DNA from: Clostridia bacterium | GTDB taxonomy: Bacteria > Bacillota > Clostridia > UBA1381 | Length of the DNA: 64,000 nt | Reading direction: 5' to 3' | NCBI GenBank assembly: GCA_900756545.1 | Contig: CAAEKO010000034.1 | Location: forward strand, 49,784 to 113,783 | Shown: positions 28,346 to 39,886 of the stretch, in pieces | How the letters are laid out: each line of letters starts with the position of its first letter | Position numbering within the stretch: the stretch's first letter is position 1 | The notes under the pieces: generated by a model | What the model saw: only the letters and a program-made list of their open reading frames with translations | Told to the model about the DNA's origin: nothing | The model's database searches: none | Program-made: the position numbers and the translations under genes

Positions 28346-28579
28346 ATGGAAAAAAGAACAGTGGTTTCACCTTGGGGATGGTTTTGGCGGATGATCGTCT
28401 TGTCTATTCCAATCGTTGGCCTGATCATGTGCATCATCTGGGGATTCGGCAACAACGAGTATGAGGCAACCTTCAGCAACTACTGCAGACTATCTCTTAT
28501 TCTGCAAATCATTAGCATCGTATTCAGCATTATCCTGATTGTATCGGGTGCATTTGCGGGATTATTGCCGTTGGCTTAA
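28346..28579 (+). CDS. Small two-helix membrane protein
   Basis: 77 residues. A short tryptophan-rich N-terminus (P-W-G-W-F-W-R) precedes two membrane segments (about 16-34 and 50-74) joined by a polar loop with N-E-Y-E-A-T-F-S-N-Y. AAGGGG lies about 8 nt upstream. It has its own consensus promoter and strong terminator, so it is an independent, probably well-expressed unit. No function is recognised. Confidence 0.8.
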   Translation: MEKRTVVSPWGWFWRMIVLSIPIVGLIMCIIWGFGNNEYEATFSNYCRLSLILQIISIVFSIILIVSGAFAGLLPLA

Positions 28580-28587
28580 CTATGTTC

Positions 28588-28620
28588 AAAAAAACCTCCT
28601 TATTTGGGGAGGTTTTTTTT
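28588..28620 (+). terminator. Strong terminator
   Basis: A 12-bp stem (28588-28599 with 28608-28619) ending in eight or more T. Confidence 0.9.
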
Positions 28621-28668
28621 TGATGAAAAATTCTAATGATTCCGAACAAAACCTGTGAAAAATGTCAC

Positions 28669-28697
28669 TTGCAAAATGATGATAGAAGGTCTATACT
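28669..28697 (+). promoter_or_regulatory. Promoter of the MATE transporter
   Basis: TTGCAA (28669-28674), 17-bp spacer, TATACT (28692-28697). The 39-nt leader holds GGAGGG before the ATG and leaves no room for a riboswitch. Confidence 0.7.
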
Positions 28698-28736
28698 ATA
28701 ACACGAACGCATAACTTTATATCCGGAGGGATCATC

Positions 28737-30080
28737 ATGACTACAGATTTAACGAAAGGCTCACCCCTGAAATTAATCATATTCTTTACTATTCCCCTAT
28801 TGATCGGTAATATATTTCAGCAGTTTTATAACATTGCGGATACTGTGATCGTAGGCCGTACAATCAATGTTGACGCTCTCGCATCTGTCGGCGCAACTGG
28901 CTCTCTCAATTATTTAGCTGTAGGCTTCATTATTGGCTTTACCACCGGTTTTTCCGTCATTACCGCTCAGCGGTTCGGAGCCGGCGACTATTCTGGTATG
29001 CGCAAAAGCTTTGCCATGGCAATTTTACAGTCGGCTGTACTTTGTGCCCTGCTGACAACACTCTGTATCCTGATCTCGCGTCCGCTTTTGAGTATCCTTC
29101 AGACGCCGGACAATATTATTCAGGATTCCTATACATACATCATTATTATTTATGCGGGACTGTTTGCCACCACCCTGTTTAATCTGCTGTCCAATATAAT
29201 CCGGGCTTTGGGTGACAGCCGGACGCCTCTGCTGTTCCTGGTTATTGCGTGCATTATCAACATTGTTCTGGATTTTGTCCTGATATTGAATTTCCATATA
29301 GGCGTTGCAGGGGCTGCAGTGGCTACGGTCATTGCACAATTGATTTCCGGTCTGTTATGTCTGGTATATATGCTGAAAAAATTCCCCATGCTCAAGCTGC
29401 AAAAATCAGATTTTGCGCCAGACTGGAAAATTGTAAAGGCGAGTCTTTTTGTCGGACTGCCAATGGCTTTTCAAACCTCAATCATTTCTTTAAGCGCTAT
29501 GATTGTTCAATTTTCGGTCAACCGGCTGGGTTCCGCTGCAGTTGCCGCTTTTACTTCGGCACAAAAAATTGACCAAATCTGTATTCAGCCGTTGATGTCC
29601 TTTGGCATTACGATGGCAACTTATGTGGCTCAAAATTACGGGGCCGGAAATATCCAGCGAATCAAAAAAGGAGTAAATCAATGCGCTCTGGTTTCTGTAG
29701 GCTGGAGTATATGCGGAGGCGTTCTTTTAGTTTTATTTGGGAAATTAATTGCAGCCGCCGTTGTTGGCGGTAATCAGACAGATGTAATTGATATGGCATA
29801 TACTTATCTGATAATCAACGGTTTAATGGAGAGTATCCTGGCTTTATTATTTATTTACCGCTACTCTCTGCAGGGGCTGGGAAAAAGTATTTCTCCCGTA
29901 GTATCCGGCGTTGTAGAGTTGGTTTTGCGGACTGCGGTTGTCTTTCTTTTTGCACGGCAATTTGGTTTTACCGGCATTTGCTTTGCCGGCCCTTCCGCCT
30001 GGCTGGGTGCGTTGATCGTTCTGAGCAGTTCTTATTTTTATCACATACGGAAGCTGACCAGCATCGTACCGGCTGTTTGA
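28737..30080 (+). CDS. MATE family efflux transporter
   Basis: 447 residues with twelve predicted membrane helices in two pseudo-symmetric halves. The first helix carries the family signature P-L-L-I-G-N-I-F-Q-Q-F-Y-N-I-A-D-T-V-I-V-G. A second MATE repeat begins near residue 235 (V-G-L-P-M-A-F-Q). It exports drugs or metabolites in exchange for Na+ or H+; the substrate cannot be told. It is monocistronic, with its own promoter. Confidence 0.92.
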   Translation: MTTDLTKGSPLKLIIFFTIPLLIGNIFQQFYNIADTVIVGRTINVDALASVGATGSLNYLAVGFIIGFTTGFSVITAQRFGAGDYSGMRKSFAMAILQSAVLCALLTTLCILISRPLLSILQTPDNIIQDSYTYIIIIYAGLFATTLFNLLSNIIRALGDSRTPLLFLVIACIINIVLDFVLILNFHIGVAGAAVATVIAQLISGLLCLVYMLKKFPMLKLQKSDFAPDWKIVKASLFVGLPMAFQTSIISLSAMIVQFSVNRLGSAAVAAFTSAQKIDQICIQPLMSFGITMATYVAQNYGAGNIQRIKKGVNQCALVSVGWSICGGVLLVLFGKLIAAAVVGGNQTDVIDMAYTYLIINGLMESILALLFIYRYSLQGLGKSISPVVSGVVELVLRTAVVFLFARQFGFTGICFAGPSAWLGALIVLSSSYFYHIRKLTSIVPAV

Positions 30081-30152
30081 GTAATCCAGAACTGCGGAAA
30101 AGTCTGCAGTCCTATTTTACGGAAAAGTCCATAAAATCCTGTCCTTTTTTAC

Positions 30153-30181
30153 TTGACTTTTCCCGCCATACGCCATATAAT
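30153..30181 (+). promoter_or_regulatory. Promoter of the glycoside-hydrolase-like gene
   Basis: TTGACT (30153-30158), 17-bp spacer, TATAAT (30176-30181), 35 bp before ATG 30216. Confidence 0.75.
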
Positions 30182-30215
30182 GTTTTTACTTTGTTACATA
30201 AGGAGTGTTAAATCC

Positions 30216-32192
30216 ATGAATTTTCGTCAAGTACACCTTGATTTCCATACCAGCGAAAAAATCGAAGGTATCGGAAAAAAATTTGATAGAAAACAATTTC
30301 AGGAAGCGCTAAAAGCGGGACATGTGAACTCAATCACCTTGTTTTCTAAATGCCATCATGGTTGGGCGTATCACCCATCCGCAGCTAACGATATCCATCC
30401 CCATTTGGAATTTGATCTGCTGAAGGCGCAAATTGAAGCGGCACATGAAATTGGGGTAAAAACACCAGTTTATCTTTCCGCCGGATTTGATGAGAAAGCT
30501 GCCCGCCAACACCCTGATTGGCTGGCACAGAATAAAGAAGGAACATGGGCAAACGCAGATAGCTTTTCCCGCCCCGGCTATCATGTATTCTGCATGAATA
30601 CTCCATATCTGGACTATCTGTTGGCTCAAATTAAAGAAGCAGCTCAAAACTATGACGCAGACGGTATTTTTTTGGATATTATGTCCGTACGGCCCTGCTA
30701 TTGTCCCAACTGCATCAAAACCTTACTTGCCGAGGGCAAGGATCCCTGCAATGAGAAGGATATTATGGACTTGGCAGAACGGATTTATGCCAACTATGTC
30801 CGCCGCGTCCGGGAAACCATTGACAGCGTAAAGCCCGGGCTTCCCGTTTTTCACAACGGCGGCCATATTCGCCGGGGACGCCGGGACTTAGTCGCAGCTA
30901 ACACGCATCTGGAGTTAGAAAGCTTACCTACCGGCGGCTGGGGCTATGACCATTTTCCAATGTCAGCCCGTTACGTGCAGACTTTAGGTGTGGATTACCT
31001 CGGCATGACTGGGAAATTCCATAAGTCCTGGGGCGAATTCGGCGGTTTTAAACACCCCAACGCTCTGCGGTATGAAACCGCACTCAGTGTAGCGAATGGA
31101 GCAAAATGCTCTATTGGGGACCAGCTTTCTCCCACCGGAGAATTTGATATGGCGACCTACCGTTTAATCGGAGCGGCTTATCAGGAAATCGAGCAGAAAG
31201 AGCCATGGCTGGATGATGTTGCTCCTGTAGCGGACATTGCGGTTCTTTCTATGGAGGCTGTGCTGAATGAGACGAATCAAAATATTTCCGGCACTAACGC
31301 CAGTATTAGTGATATTGGCGTATCCCGCATGCTTTTGGAGGGGCATTACCTATTTAATATAATAGATATGGACGTGGATCTATCGGGATATAAAGTAGTT
31401 ATTTTGCCAGATAGCGTGTCCATCACACCGGCTATCCGTAAAAAACTGTCTGATTTTGTGGAAAACGGCGGCAAGCTTTTAGCAACTGGTAGATCAGGGT
31501 TGGATCAAGAGGATCGTTTTGCCTTTGATTTCGGTGCGGAATGGGTTTCTGAAAATCCATATAAGCCGGATTACATCCGGCCGCTGTTTACCTATCCCAA
31601 TGTAGACAGCACAGATTACATCATTTATGCAACAGGGCAGAAAATCAAAACAACTACCGGGCAGGAGCTGGCTAAACGGATCGATCCGTATTTTAACCGG
31701 ACAAATAAGCATTTCTGTTCTCATCGACACGCGCCGTCCAGCGGTATTGATGGCGGCAGTGGTATGGTCAGCGGAAAGGACGGAATCTATCTCGCCTGGA
31801 ACATCTTTGAGGATTATGCCCAAAATGGCAGTTTAATCGCAAAACGGGTTGTTTGCTATGCTTTAGACGCATTATTGGGGAACGAAATCTCTCTGAAAAC
31901 CAGTCTGCCATCTCAGGGCATCGTTACTCTGATGGAACAGTCGGAAGAAAACCGATATGTAAACCATCTTCTGTATGCTGTTCCCACAAAACGTGGCCAG
32001 GATACGGAAATTATTGAAGACATCCTGCCCGTATACGACACTATGGTCAGCTTGAAGCTGCCCAGGAAAATCAAAGGGATATATCTCGCACCCCAAAATA
32101 AACCTTTGGATTACCAGCAGGAGAACGACCGAATTACTTTTACTATTCCGAAATTTGAATGCCATCAAATGATTGTGTTGGATTATAAATAA
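30216..32192 (+). CDS. GHL6-type putative glycoside hydrolase with trimerization-like domain
   Basis: 658 residues from ATG 30216, with AAGGAG 10 nt upstream. No signal peptide, so cytoplasmic. The first 330 residues form a TIM-barrel-like domain of the hypothetical glycosyl hydrolase 6 type (A-R-Q-H-P-D-W-L-A, Y-D-A-D-G-I-F-L-D-I-M, and a C-Y-C-P-N-C pair). Asp in F-L-D-I-M and Glu in E-L-E-S-L-P are plausible catalytic residues. About 355-470 resembles the beta-galactosidase trimerization domain (Y-K-V-V-I-L-P-D, F-V-E-N-G-G-K-L-L-A-T-G). Substrate unknown; it would act on imported oligosaccharides. No transporter or regulator is adjacent. Confidence 0.75.
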   Translation: MNFRQVHLDFHTSEKIEGIGKKFDRKQFQEALKAGHVNSITLFSKCHHGWAYHPSAANDIHPHLEFDLLKAQIEAAHEIGVKTPVYLSAGFDEKAARQHPDWLAQNKEGTWANADSFSRPGYHVFCMNTPYLDYLLAQIKEAAQNYDADGIFLDIMSVRPCYCPNCIKTLLAEGKDPCNEKDIMDLAERIYANYVRRVRETIDSVKPGLPVFHNGGHIRRGRRDLVAANTHLELESLPTGGWGYDHFPMSARYVQTLGVDYLGMTGKFHKSWGEFGGFKHPNALRYETALSVANGAKCSIGDQLSPTGEFDMATYRLIGAAYQEIEQKEPWLDDVAPVADIAVLSMEAVLNETNQNISGTNASISDIGVSRMLLEGHYLFNIIDMDVDLSGYKVVILPDSVSITPAIRKKLSDFVENGGKLLATGRSGLDQEDRFAFDFGAEWVSENPYKPDYIRPLFTYPNVDSTDYIIYATGQKIKTTTGQELAKRIDPYFNRTNKHFCSHRHAPSSGIDGGSGMVSGKDGIYLAWNIFEDYAQNGSLIAKRVVCYALDALLGNEISLKTSLPSQGIVTLMEQSEENRYVNHLLYAVPTKRGQDTEIIEDILPVYDTMVSLKLPRKIKGIYLAPQNKPLDYQQENDRITFTIPKFECHQMIVLDYK

Positions 32193-32205
32193 GTAAACCA
32201 TATTT

Positions 32206-32238
32206 AAAACGCGTCATGCATTTCTGCATGACGCGTTT
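32206..32238. terminator. Bidirectional terminator
   Basis: A perfect stem of about 14 bp (32207-32220 with 32225-32238), 4-nt loop, between convergent genes. The T-rich tail on the plus strand serves the hydrolase gene. Confidence 0.85.
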
Positions 32239-32244
32239 CTATTT

Positions 32245-35200
32245 TTATGATATTTGGTCGTCTTCTATCTCTAAACCGTCGACAGTGATATTGACATCCT
32301 TGTAAACCGGCATACCAGTTCCCGCCGGAATCAGCTTACCAATAATTACATTTTCCTTCAAGCCCAGCAAAGGATCTACCTTGCCCTTGATTGCCGCGTC
32401 AGTAAGAACCTTCGTTGTTTCCTGGAAAGACGCTGCTGACAGGAAAGAATCCGTAGCCAAAGAAGCCTTTGTAATACCCAGCAATACTGGTGAATAGGTG
32501 GCATGTTCTCCGCCTCCGTTTTCATCCAGCTGACGGTTAGCATCCGTCAATTCAAATATATCTACCAAGGATCCGATTAACAAGTTTGTATCTCCGGCAT
32601 CCTCAACACGAACCTTACGCAGCATCTGGCGTGTAATGACTTCAACGTGCTTATCATTAATATCCACACCCTGCATCCGATAAGTCCGCTGTACCTCACG
32701 GGTGATATAAACCTGAACGGCATGTGGTCCTTTGATATGCAGAATATCATTTGGGTTTACAGAACCTACCGTCAACTCATCACCTAGTTCAATAATATCG
32801 CCATCCTGTACCTTAATTGTAGAGCCGTATGGGATCACATAAGTCTTGGACTCGCCTAATTCGTCATTGGTAACGATAACCTCACGCTTCCGTTTTGCTT
32901 CTGTGACAGTTACTTTACCGCCAATTTCTGAAATGATGGCAAGTCCTTTCGGACGGCGTGCCTCAAATAATTCTTCAATACGGGGAAGACCCTGTGTAAT
33001 ATCGCTGCCCGATGCAACACCGCCGGCGTGGAACGTACGCATGGTAAGCTGTGTACCCGGCTCACCGATAGACTGCGCCGCAATAATACCTACTGCCTCA
33101 CCCACATTGACCAGTTCGCCTGTAGCCAGGTTTGCACCGTAGCACTTTGCACATACACCCACTCTGGAATCACAGGTCAGAACACTGCGGATGCATACCC
33201 TTTTGATTCCAGCATCTACAATCCTCGTAGCCTGTACATCACTGATCAGCTCATCCGCCTGTGCCAGCACCTCGCCTGTTTCTGGATGAATGATATCCTC
33301 CATAGCAACACGGCCCATGATACGGTCATGCAGCGGCTCAATAATTTCTTTTCCGTCCGTAATCTCGGAAACCCATTCGCCAGTCTTAGTTCCACAGTCT
33401 ACCTCCCGTACGATAACATCCTGAGAAACGTCTACCAGACGGCGGGTCAAATAACCAGAGTCCGCCGTACGCAGCGCCGTATCAGTCAACCCCTTCCGGG
33501 CACCGTGTGAGGAGATAAAATATTCCAAAACATTTAGACCCTCCCGGAAATTCGCACGAATCGGAATTTCTACCGTACGGCCCTGCGTATCAGCCATCAG
33601 GCCACGCATAGCAGCCAACTGACGAATCTGGTTTACACTGCCTCGAGCGCCGGAATCGGCCATCATGAAAATCGGATTGAACTTACCCAAATGCTCCATC
33701 ATGGCGTCTGTTACAGCTGAAGATGCATTTGCCCAGATTTCAATAACCTTATTATAACGCTCTTCATCAGTCAAAATACCACGCCGAAACATTTTCAAAA
33801 CCTTTTCTACATGCTCTTCCGCTTCCGCAAGAATCTCTTTTTTCTGCTCCGGTACTTCAATATCCGAAACTGCAACAGTAATCGCGCCCCGTGTGGAGAA
33901 TTTATAACCTGTTGCCTTAATCAAATCCAGTACCTCAGAGGTCTGCGTTGTACCATGAACACGAATACAGCGGTCAATAATTTTTCCCAGCTGTTTTTTG
34001 CCCACAATAAAGTTAACTTCTAAATCGCAGATATTATCCGGGTTTTTCCTATCTATATAGCCCAAATCCTGGGGAATATTCTGGTTGAAGATAATTCGGC
34101 CCACAGTAGCATCAATCACTTTTTCATAATGCCCTCCATGGAAATCCCGTTCAGCCCGGACATGAATCGGTGCATGCAGACCGACGGCCTTATTCTCATA
34201 TGCTAAAACAGCCTCGTCAAAGGATGAGAAATACTTCCCAGCCCCTAACTCGTCTTCCTTAATCAGTGTCAGATAATAACTACCCAAAATCATATCCTGC
34301 GTCGGTACAGTTACCGGATGGCCGTCCTGAGGCTTCAAAAGGTTGTTTGCCGACAACATCAGGAAGCGCGCTTCAGATTGAGCTTCCGGTGACAACGGTA
34401 CATGGACCGCCATCTGGTCACCATCAAAGTCGGCATTATATGCTGTACATACCAGCGGATGTAGCTTCAGCGCACGGCCTTCTACCAACCGAGGCTCAAA
34501 AGCCTGAATACCCAGTCTGTGCAGGGTAGGCGCACGGTTCAGAAGGACCGGATGCTCTTTAATGACATCCTCCAGAACGTCCCACACCTCTGGTTTCACC
34601 CGCTCTACCATGCGTTTCGCACTTTTGATATTGTGTGCAAGACCACGGGCAACTAATTCCTTCATGACAAACGGTTTGAACAGCTCAATGGCCATTTCCT
34701 TTGGCAGACCGCATTGATACATTTTCAGCTCCGGCCCGACTACAATAACGGAACGGCCCGAATAGTCCACACGCTTACCCAGCAGATTCTGACGGAAACG
34801 CCCCTGCTTACCTTTCAAAAGGTCGGACAAAGACTTGAGCGCCCGGTTTCCGGGGCCTGTTACTGTTCTGCCGCGGCGGCCGTTGTTGATCAGCGCGTCC
34901 ACAGCCTCTTGAAGCATACGCTTTTCATTGCGGATAATGATATCCGGCGCCCCCAGCTCCAGAAGCCTGCGCAGACGGTTGTTCCGGTTGATTACCCGGC
35001 GATACAGGTCATTTAAGTCACTGGTAGCAAACCTACCGCCGTCCAGCTGTACCATTGGCCGCAAATCCGGCGGAATCACCGGTACTACAGAAAGAATCAT
35101 CCACTCCGGCCGGTTACCAGACAAACGAAACGCTTCTACAATCTCCAGCCGCTTAATGATGCGGGCCTTCTTTTGCCCTTGTGCGCCGGCCAGTTCCTCT

Positions 35201-35775
35201 TTAAGTTCTTTGGACAGAACCTCTAAATCAATTTTCTCCAAAAGCTCCCGAATCGCTTCAGCACCCATGGCCGCCTTGAAATTATCACCGTATTTTTCAT
35301 ATTCATCACGGTATTCCCGTTCTGAAAGAATTTGATTCTGCATCAAATCTGTCTTCCCCGGATCTGTAACAATGTAAGATGCAAAGTATAAAACCTTTTC
35401 CAGATGCCGCGGCGATAGATCCAAAATCAGACCCATAGAGGACGGCACACCTTTAAAATACCAGATGTGGGATACTGGTGTTGCCAGTTCAATATGTCCC
35501 ATCCGTTCACGGCGGACCTTAGACTTCGTCACCTCAACACCGCACCGTTCACAGACCACGCCTTTATAACGAATCTTTTTATATTTTCCGCAGTGGCATT
35601 CCCAGTCCTTGGTGGGCCCGAAAATCCGCTCACAGAACAAGCCGTCCCGTTCCGGTTTCAACGTCCGGTAGTTGATGGTTTCCGGCTTTTTGACTTCCCC
35701 ATGGGACCAGCCGCGGATAGTTTCCGGTGAGGCCAGGCCTATTTTTATTGCTTCAAAGCTATTGAATTCTAACAT
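32245..35775 (-). CDS. rpoC: RNA polymerase subunit beta'
   Basis: 1,176 residues, normal for Clostridia. The zinc finger is near the N-terminus (C-H-C-G-K-Y then C-E-R-C-G), the catalytic Mg-binding loop is N-A-D-F-D-G-D-Q-M near residue 450, and a second cysteine set ([18 protein letters not shown]) is near 805-890. It lies 43 bp downstream of rpoB with GGAGG before the ATG, and forms the polymerase catalytic core with it. Confidence 0.98.
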   Translation of the reverse strand: MLEFNSFEAIKIGLASPETIRGWSHGEVKKPETINYRTLKPERDGLFCERIFGPTKDWECHCGKYKKIRYKGVVCERCGVEVTKSKVRRERMGHIELATPVSHIWYFKGVPSSMGLILDLSPRHLEKVLYFASYIVTDPGKTDLMQNQILSEREYRDEYEKYGDNFKAAMGAEAIRELLEKIDLEVLSKELKEELAGAQGQKKARIIKRLEIVEAFRLSGNRPEWMILSVVPVIPPDLRPMVQLDGGRFATSDLNDLYRRVINRNNRLRRLLELGAPDIIIRNEKRMLQEAVDALINNGRRGRTVTGPGNRALKSLSDLLKGKQGRFRQNLLGKRVDYSGRSVIVVGPELKMYQCGLPKEMAIELFKPFVMKELVARGLAHNIKSAKRMVERVKPEVWDVLEDVIKEHPVLLNRAPTLHRLGIQAFEPRLVEGRALKLHPLVCTAYNADFDGDQMAVHVPLSPEAQSEARFLMLSANNLLKPQDGHPVTVPTQDMILGSYYLTLIKEDELGAGKYFSSFDEAVLAYENKAVGLHAPIHVRAERDFHGGHYEKVIDATVGRIIFNQNIPQDLGYIDRKNPDNICDLEVNFIVGKKQLGKIIDRCIRVHGTTQTSEVLDLIKATGYKFSTRGAITVAVSDIEVPEQKKEILAEAEEHVEKVLKMFRRGILTDEERYNKVIEIWANASSAVTDAMMEHLGKFNPIFMMADSGARGSVNQIRQLAAMRGLMADTQGRTVEIPIRANFREGLNVLEYFISSHGARKGLTDTALRTADSGYLTRRLVDVSQDVIVREVDCGTKTGEWVSEITDGKEIIEPLHDRIMGRVAMEDIIHPETGEVLAQADELISDVQATRIVDAGIKRVCIRSVLTCDSRVGVCAKCYGANLATGELVNVGEAVGIIAAQSIGEPGTQLTMRTFHAGGVASGSDITQGLPRIEELFEARRPKGLAIISEIGGKVTVTEAKRKREVIVTNDELGESKTYVIPYGSTIKVQDGDIIELGDELTVGSVNPNDILHIKGPHAVQVYITREVQRTYRMQGVDINDKHVEVITRQMLRKVRVEDAGDTNLLIGSLVDIFELTDANRQLDENGGGEHATYSPVLLGITKASLATDSFLSAASFQETTKVLTDAAIKGKVDPLLGLKENVIIGKLIPAGTGMPVYKDVNITVDGLEIEDDQIS

Positions 35776-35818
35776 GAAAAACCTCCAAATATCCTATTTT
35801 CTACAAAGCCTGCATGTA

Positions 35819-38800
35819 TTAAAAATCATCAATGGTAATGATGTTGCTGTCTTCGCTTTCTTGCTCCTCTTCTTTTTCGTCGAGATAGGATAAATCATCG
35901 TCCAGACCCTCTAATTCGTCTTCCTCTTCGTCATCCATGTCATCCATAACCATATCATCGGGAATGTCGTCCAATGCACGGGCCACGCCTTCCTTACCTT
36001 CCATAGTGGCCAGCAGATCCTCCCGCTCAATAGAAGCCAAATCATCCTCATCATCTATAGACGCATCCAGATCAATCTCTTCCATATCGTGGTTCAGGAT
36101 ACGGATATCCAACGCCAGGGACTGCAATTCTTTTACCAGTACCTTGAAAGATTCAGGAATACCGGATTTCGGAATATTTTCACCCTTAACGATCGCCTCA
36201 TAGGTCTTCACACGGCCCACAATATCATCCGACTTAACAGTTAGGATTTCCTGCAGTGTATATGCTGCACCATATGCCTCTAATGCCCAAACTTCCATTT
36301 CTCCGAAACGCTGTCCGCCAAACTGGGCTTTACCGCCCAAAGGCTGCTGGGTAACCAGAGAATACGGGCCTGTAGAACGGGCGTGAATCTTATCGTCTAC
36401 TAAGTGGTCAAGCTTCAGATAGTACATAACACCCACGGTAACTGGATTGTCAAACATTTCTCCCGTCCGGCCATCATAAACAACAGACTTGAAGTCTGGC
36501 CGCAGACCAGCTTGTTGGAATGCCTCTGCCAAAGCCTCGTCTTCCGCGCCGTCAAATACCGGTGTTGCCAGCTTGACATATTCACCTTCCGCCGTCTTTT
36601 TCTTTGCTTCTAAAATCGCCTGTTTAAATTCAGGGCTGCCATCATTGGCCTCAATTTCTTCCGGCGTCATTGCGCTCAATGTCCTATATGCATAACCCAA
36701 GTGCATTTCCAGAACCTGCCCAATATTCATACGAGACGGCACACCCAGAGGATTCAGCACGATTTGCAGCGGTGTTCCGTCCTCCAGGAACGGCATATCC
36801 TCCTGAGGCAGAACCCGGGAAACAACACCCTTATTTCCGTGGCGGCCTGCCATCTTGTCCCCCACGGAAATCTTCCGTTTCTGGGCAATATAGCAACGGA
36901 CAACCCGGTTTACACCCGGAGACAACTCGTCACCATTTTCACGGGTAAAGGTTTTTACGTCTACAATGATACCATTTTCACCATGGGGCACTCGCAGGGA
37001 TGTGTCTCGAACTTCACGGGCTTTCTCCCCAAAAATCGCCCGCAGAAGGCGTTCTTCCGCGGTCAGCTCGGTTTCCCCCTTCGGCGTCACTTTACCAACT
37101 AGGATGTCTCCTGCACGCACTTCCGCACCAATACGGATAATACCCTGTTCATCCAAATCCTTCAGCGCATCTTCAGACACGTTGGGAATATCCCGTGTGA
37201 TTTCTTCCGGCCCAAGCTTCGTGTCCCGGGCCTCACATTCATACTCTTCAATATGGATAGATGTAAATACATCATGTTTAACAAGCTCTTCGCTGATCAG
37301 GACAGCATCCTCGTAGTTATAACCCTCCCAAGTCATAAATCCGATCAGAATATTTTTACCCAAAGCCAGCTCGCCGTTGTCCATAGCCGGCCCGTCTGCG
37401 ATGATATCGCCCTTTTCCACATGTTCGCCAACCTTTACGATAGGCCGCTGATTAATACAGGTGGACTGGTTTGAGCGGGCAAACTTAATTAGCTTATGGC
37501 GGTGCTTCACTCCTGTACCGTCACCCTTGATAACGATTTCATCAGAGGAAACCTTTTCCACAGTACCAGCTTCTTTAGACAGTACAGCAGAGCCGGAGTC
37601 TTTTGCCACCTTATATTCCATACCTGTACCTACGATAGGAGAATCAGTCGTCAAAAGCGGAACTGCCTGACACTGCATGTTTGAACCCATCAGCGCACGG
37701 TTCGCGTCGTCATTTTCCAGAAAGGGGATACACGCTGTAACAACTGAAACCAACTGCCGGGGCGATACGTCCATGTAGTCGATTTCCGAACCGGGAACCT
37801 CAATGATCTCATCCCGGTAGCGAGCGGAAACCTTCTTGTCCATAAAGCGACCTTCCGCATCTAAAGGCTCATTTGCCTGCGCGATAATAAATTCATCCTC
37901 TGTATCCGCAGTCATATAGATGATCTCTCTGGTCACACAGCCGGTAGCCTTGTCTACACGGCGGTAGGGGGCTTCAATAAAGCCATACTCATTAATCCGG
38001 GCAAAGGTCGCCAAGGACGTGATCAGGCCGATATTTGGGCCTTCAGGAGTTTCAATAGGACACATACGCCCGTAGTGAGAGTAGTGTACGTCACGAACCT
38101 CAAAACCGGCACGTTCACGGGACAGACCGCCGGGACCCAGCGCAGAGATTCTTCGTTTATGCCGCAGCTCTGCCAGCGGGTTAGGCTGGTCCATAAACTG
38201 GGACAGCTGCGATGACCCAAAGAACTCATTAATAGTAGCAATAATAGGCCGTATGTTGATCAAAGTCTGGGGGGTGATGATCTCCATATCCTGGATCGTC
38301 ATTCGCTCCCGGACTACACGCTCCATCCGGGCAAGCCCGATCCGGAACTGATTTTGCAGAAGCTCGCCTACGCAACGCAGTCGGCGGTTACCCAAATGGT
38401 CAATATCATCAATGCCGCCTACGCCGTTTGCCAGATTCAAGATATAATTGATAGAGGCTAAAATATCGTCAATGGTAATATGCTTTGGACTCAAATCGTC
38501 AAGCCGTTCATAGACTGCTTTTTTTGCAGCCTCATCATTTTCAGCCTTATCCAGTATTTCTTCCAGTACAGAACGGCGCACCTTCTTAATGTGCATATCC
38601 GACAGATCCATGTCCATGTAATCAGACAGGAACACCATGTCATTAGAGAACACCCGGACGCGTTTTTCGTTCACAAGCAGATCCAGCTTGTTCACACCAG
38701 CATGCTCAATAGCGTCGGCCATCTCTGCGTTCAGGGCGTCGCCCGCATGTGCCAGAACTTCCCCAGTCAGAGGGCTGACTATATCATCGGCAACGGTTTT

Positions 38801-39658
38801 CCCCTTGATCCGCGCCGCCATGCCCAGTTTTTTATCAAATTTATACCGTCCTACCCGGGCCAGATCATAACGCTTCGGGTCAAAGAACATGTTCATGATC
38901 AGAGACTCAGCGCTTTCCACGTTTAGAGGCTCGCCCGGGCGGAGACGCTTATAGATCTCCAGCAAAGCATCATCCCGGCTGGAGGTCGGATCCTTTTCAA
39001 AGGTTGCTGTAAAACGGGGATCCTCACCAAACATCTCTAAAATTTCACCGTTGGTTTCCACGCCCATAGCACGGATCAGAATGGTGACGGGAAGCTTTCT
39101 CGTCCTGTCAATACGTACGGAAAATACATCATTGGAATCAGTTTCGTATTCCAGCCATGCGCCGCGGTATGGGATGACAGTCGAGTTGTAAAGGGGCTTG
39201 CCCGTCTTGTCCCGTTCAAACCCATAGTATATCCCCGGTGAACGGACAAGCTGGCTGACAATAACGCGCTCAGCGCCGTTAATAATAAACGTTCCCTGCT
39301 CCGTCATCAATGGAAAATCACCCATGAAAATTTCCTGTTCCTTGATCTCACCCGTTTCAGTATTGATCAGGCGGACGCTGACCCGCAGAGGCGCGGCATA
39401 TTTCGCGTCCCGCTCCTTACATTCCTCTACGGAATATTTGGAGTTGTAGTCAAGCTTATAGTCAAAAAACTCCAGAACCAGATGCCCCGAATGGTCAGTT
39501 ATGGGGGAAATATCCCGGAACACCTCCCGGAGCCCCTCATCCAGAAACCACTTGTAGGAATTTTTCTGCACCTCGATCAGGTTAGGCATTTCCAGAACCT
39601 CATTGATCTTAGAATAGCTAAGCCGGGTGTTTTTGCCTAATTGTATCTCATGCACCAT
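35819..39658 (-). CDS. rpoB: RNA polymerase subunit beta
   Basis: 1,279 residues, somewhat long. The core is standard (rifampicin region [13 protein letters not shown] near residue 475, then [13 protein letters not shown]). After the conserved end (L-V-K-E-L-Q-S-L) there is an extra acidic tail of about 80 residues (runs of D and E, ending I-I-T-I-D-D-F). Many Clostridia have acidic RpoB tails, but this one is notably long. Upstream is dnaD in the opposite direction, not rplJ-rplL, so rpoBC has its own promoter. Confidence 0.98.
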   Translation of the reverse strand: MVHEIQLGKNTRLSYSKINEVLEMPNLIEVQKNSYKWFLDEGLREVFRDISPITDHSGHLVLEFFDYKLDYNSKYSVEECKERDAKYAAPLRVSVRLINTETGEIKEQEIFMGDFPLMTEQGTFIINGAERVIVSQLVRSPGIYYGFERDKTGKPLYNSTVIPYRGAWLEYETDSNDVFSVRIDRTRKLPVTILIRAMGVETNGEILEMFGEDPRFTATFEKDPTSSRDDALLEIYKRLRPGEPLNVESAESLIMNMFFDPKRYDLARVGRYKFDKKLGMAARIKGKTVADDIVSPLTGEVLAHAGDALNAEMADAIEHAGVNKLDLLVNEKRVRVFSNDMVFLSDYMDMDLSDMHIKKVRRSVLEEILDKAENDEAAKKAVYERLDDLSPKHITIDDILASINYILNLANGVGGIDDIDHLGNRRLRCVGELLQNQFRIGLARMERVVRERMTIQDMEIITPQTLINIRPIIATINEFFGSSQLSQFMDQPNPLAELRHKRRISALGPGGLSRERAGFEVRDVHYSHYGRMCPIETPEGPNIGLITSLATFARINEYGFIEAPYRRVDKATGCVTREIIYMTADTEDEFIIAQANEPLDAEGRFMDKKVSARYRDEIIEVPGSEIDYMDVSPRQLVSVVTACIPFLENDDANRALMGSNMQCQAVPLLTTDSPIVGTGMEYKVAKDSGSAVLSKEAGTVEKVSSDEIVIKGDGTGVKHRHKLIKFARSNQSTCINQRPIVKVGEHVEKGDIIADGPAMDNGELALGKNILIGFMTWEGYNYEDAVLISEELVKHDVFTSIHIEEYECEARDTKLGPEEITRDIPNVSEDALKDLDEQGIIRIGAEVRAGDILVGKVTPKGETELTAEERLLRAIFGEKAREVRDTSLRVPHGENGIIVDVKTFTRENGDELSPGVNRVVRCYIAQKRKISVGDKMAGRHGNKGVVSRVLPQEDMPFLEDGTPLQIVLNPLGVPSRMNIGQVLEMHLGYAYRTLSAMTPEEIEANDGSPEFKQAILEAKKKTAEGEYVKLATPVFDGAEDEALAEAFQQAGLRPDFKSVVYDGRTGEMFDNPVTVGVMYYLKLDHLVDDKIHARSTGPYSLVTQQPLGGKAQFGGQRFGEMEVWALEAYGAAYTLQEILTVKSDDIVGRVKTYEAIVKGENIPKSGIPESFKVLVKELQSLALDIRILNHDMEEIDLDASIDDEDDLASIEREDLLATMEGKEGVARALDDIPDDMVMDDMDDEEEDELEGLDDDLSYLDEKEEEQESEDSNIITIDDF

Positions 39659-39809
39659 TCAATAATCACCTCGTCTAAAATTTCGGTATCACATGAATAC
39701 TCCGCTTTTTTATAAAAACCCTTGATTTTTGTCATTTCCTGTGTTATAATTTCATCAAGGGTAGGATAGCGGATAATATGCCCATAATAATACCATTATA
39801 CAATATTCT

Positions 39810-39838
39810 ATATTATCATACTCTTTTCAATATGTCAA
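39810..39838 (-). promoter_or_regulatory. Promoter of rpoBC
   Basis: On the minus strand TTGACA (39833-39838), 17 bp, TAATAT (39810-39815). A further TATAAT lies downstream at 39796-39801. The leader is about 145 nt; no attenuator hairpin is evident. Confidence 0.65.
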
Positions 39839-39886
39839 GGGGCATATTGGATTTTTTTTGAAATTATTTGAATCGGAAGTGAAATT

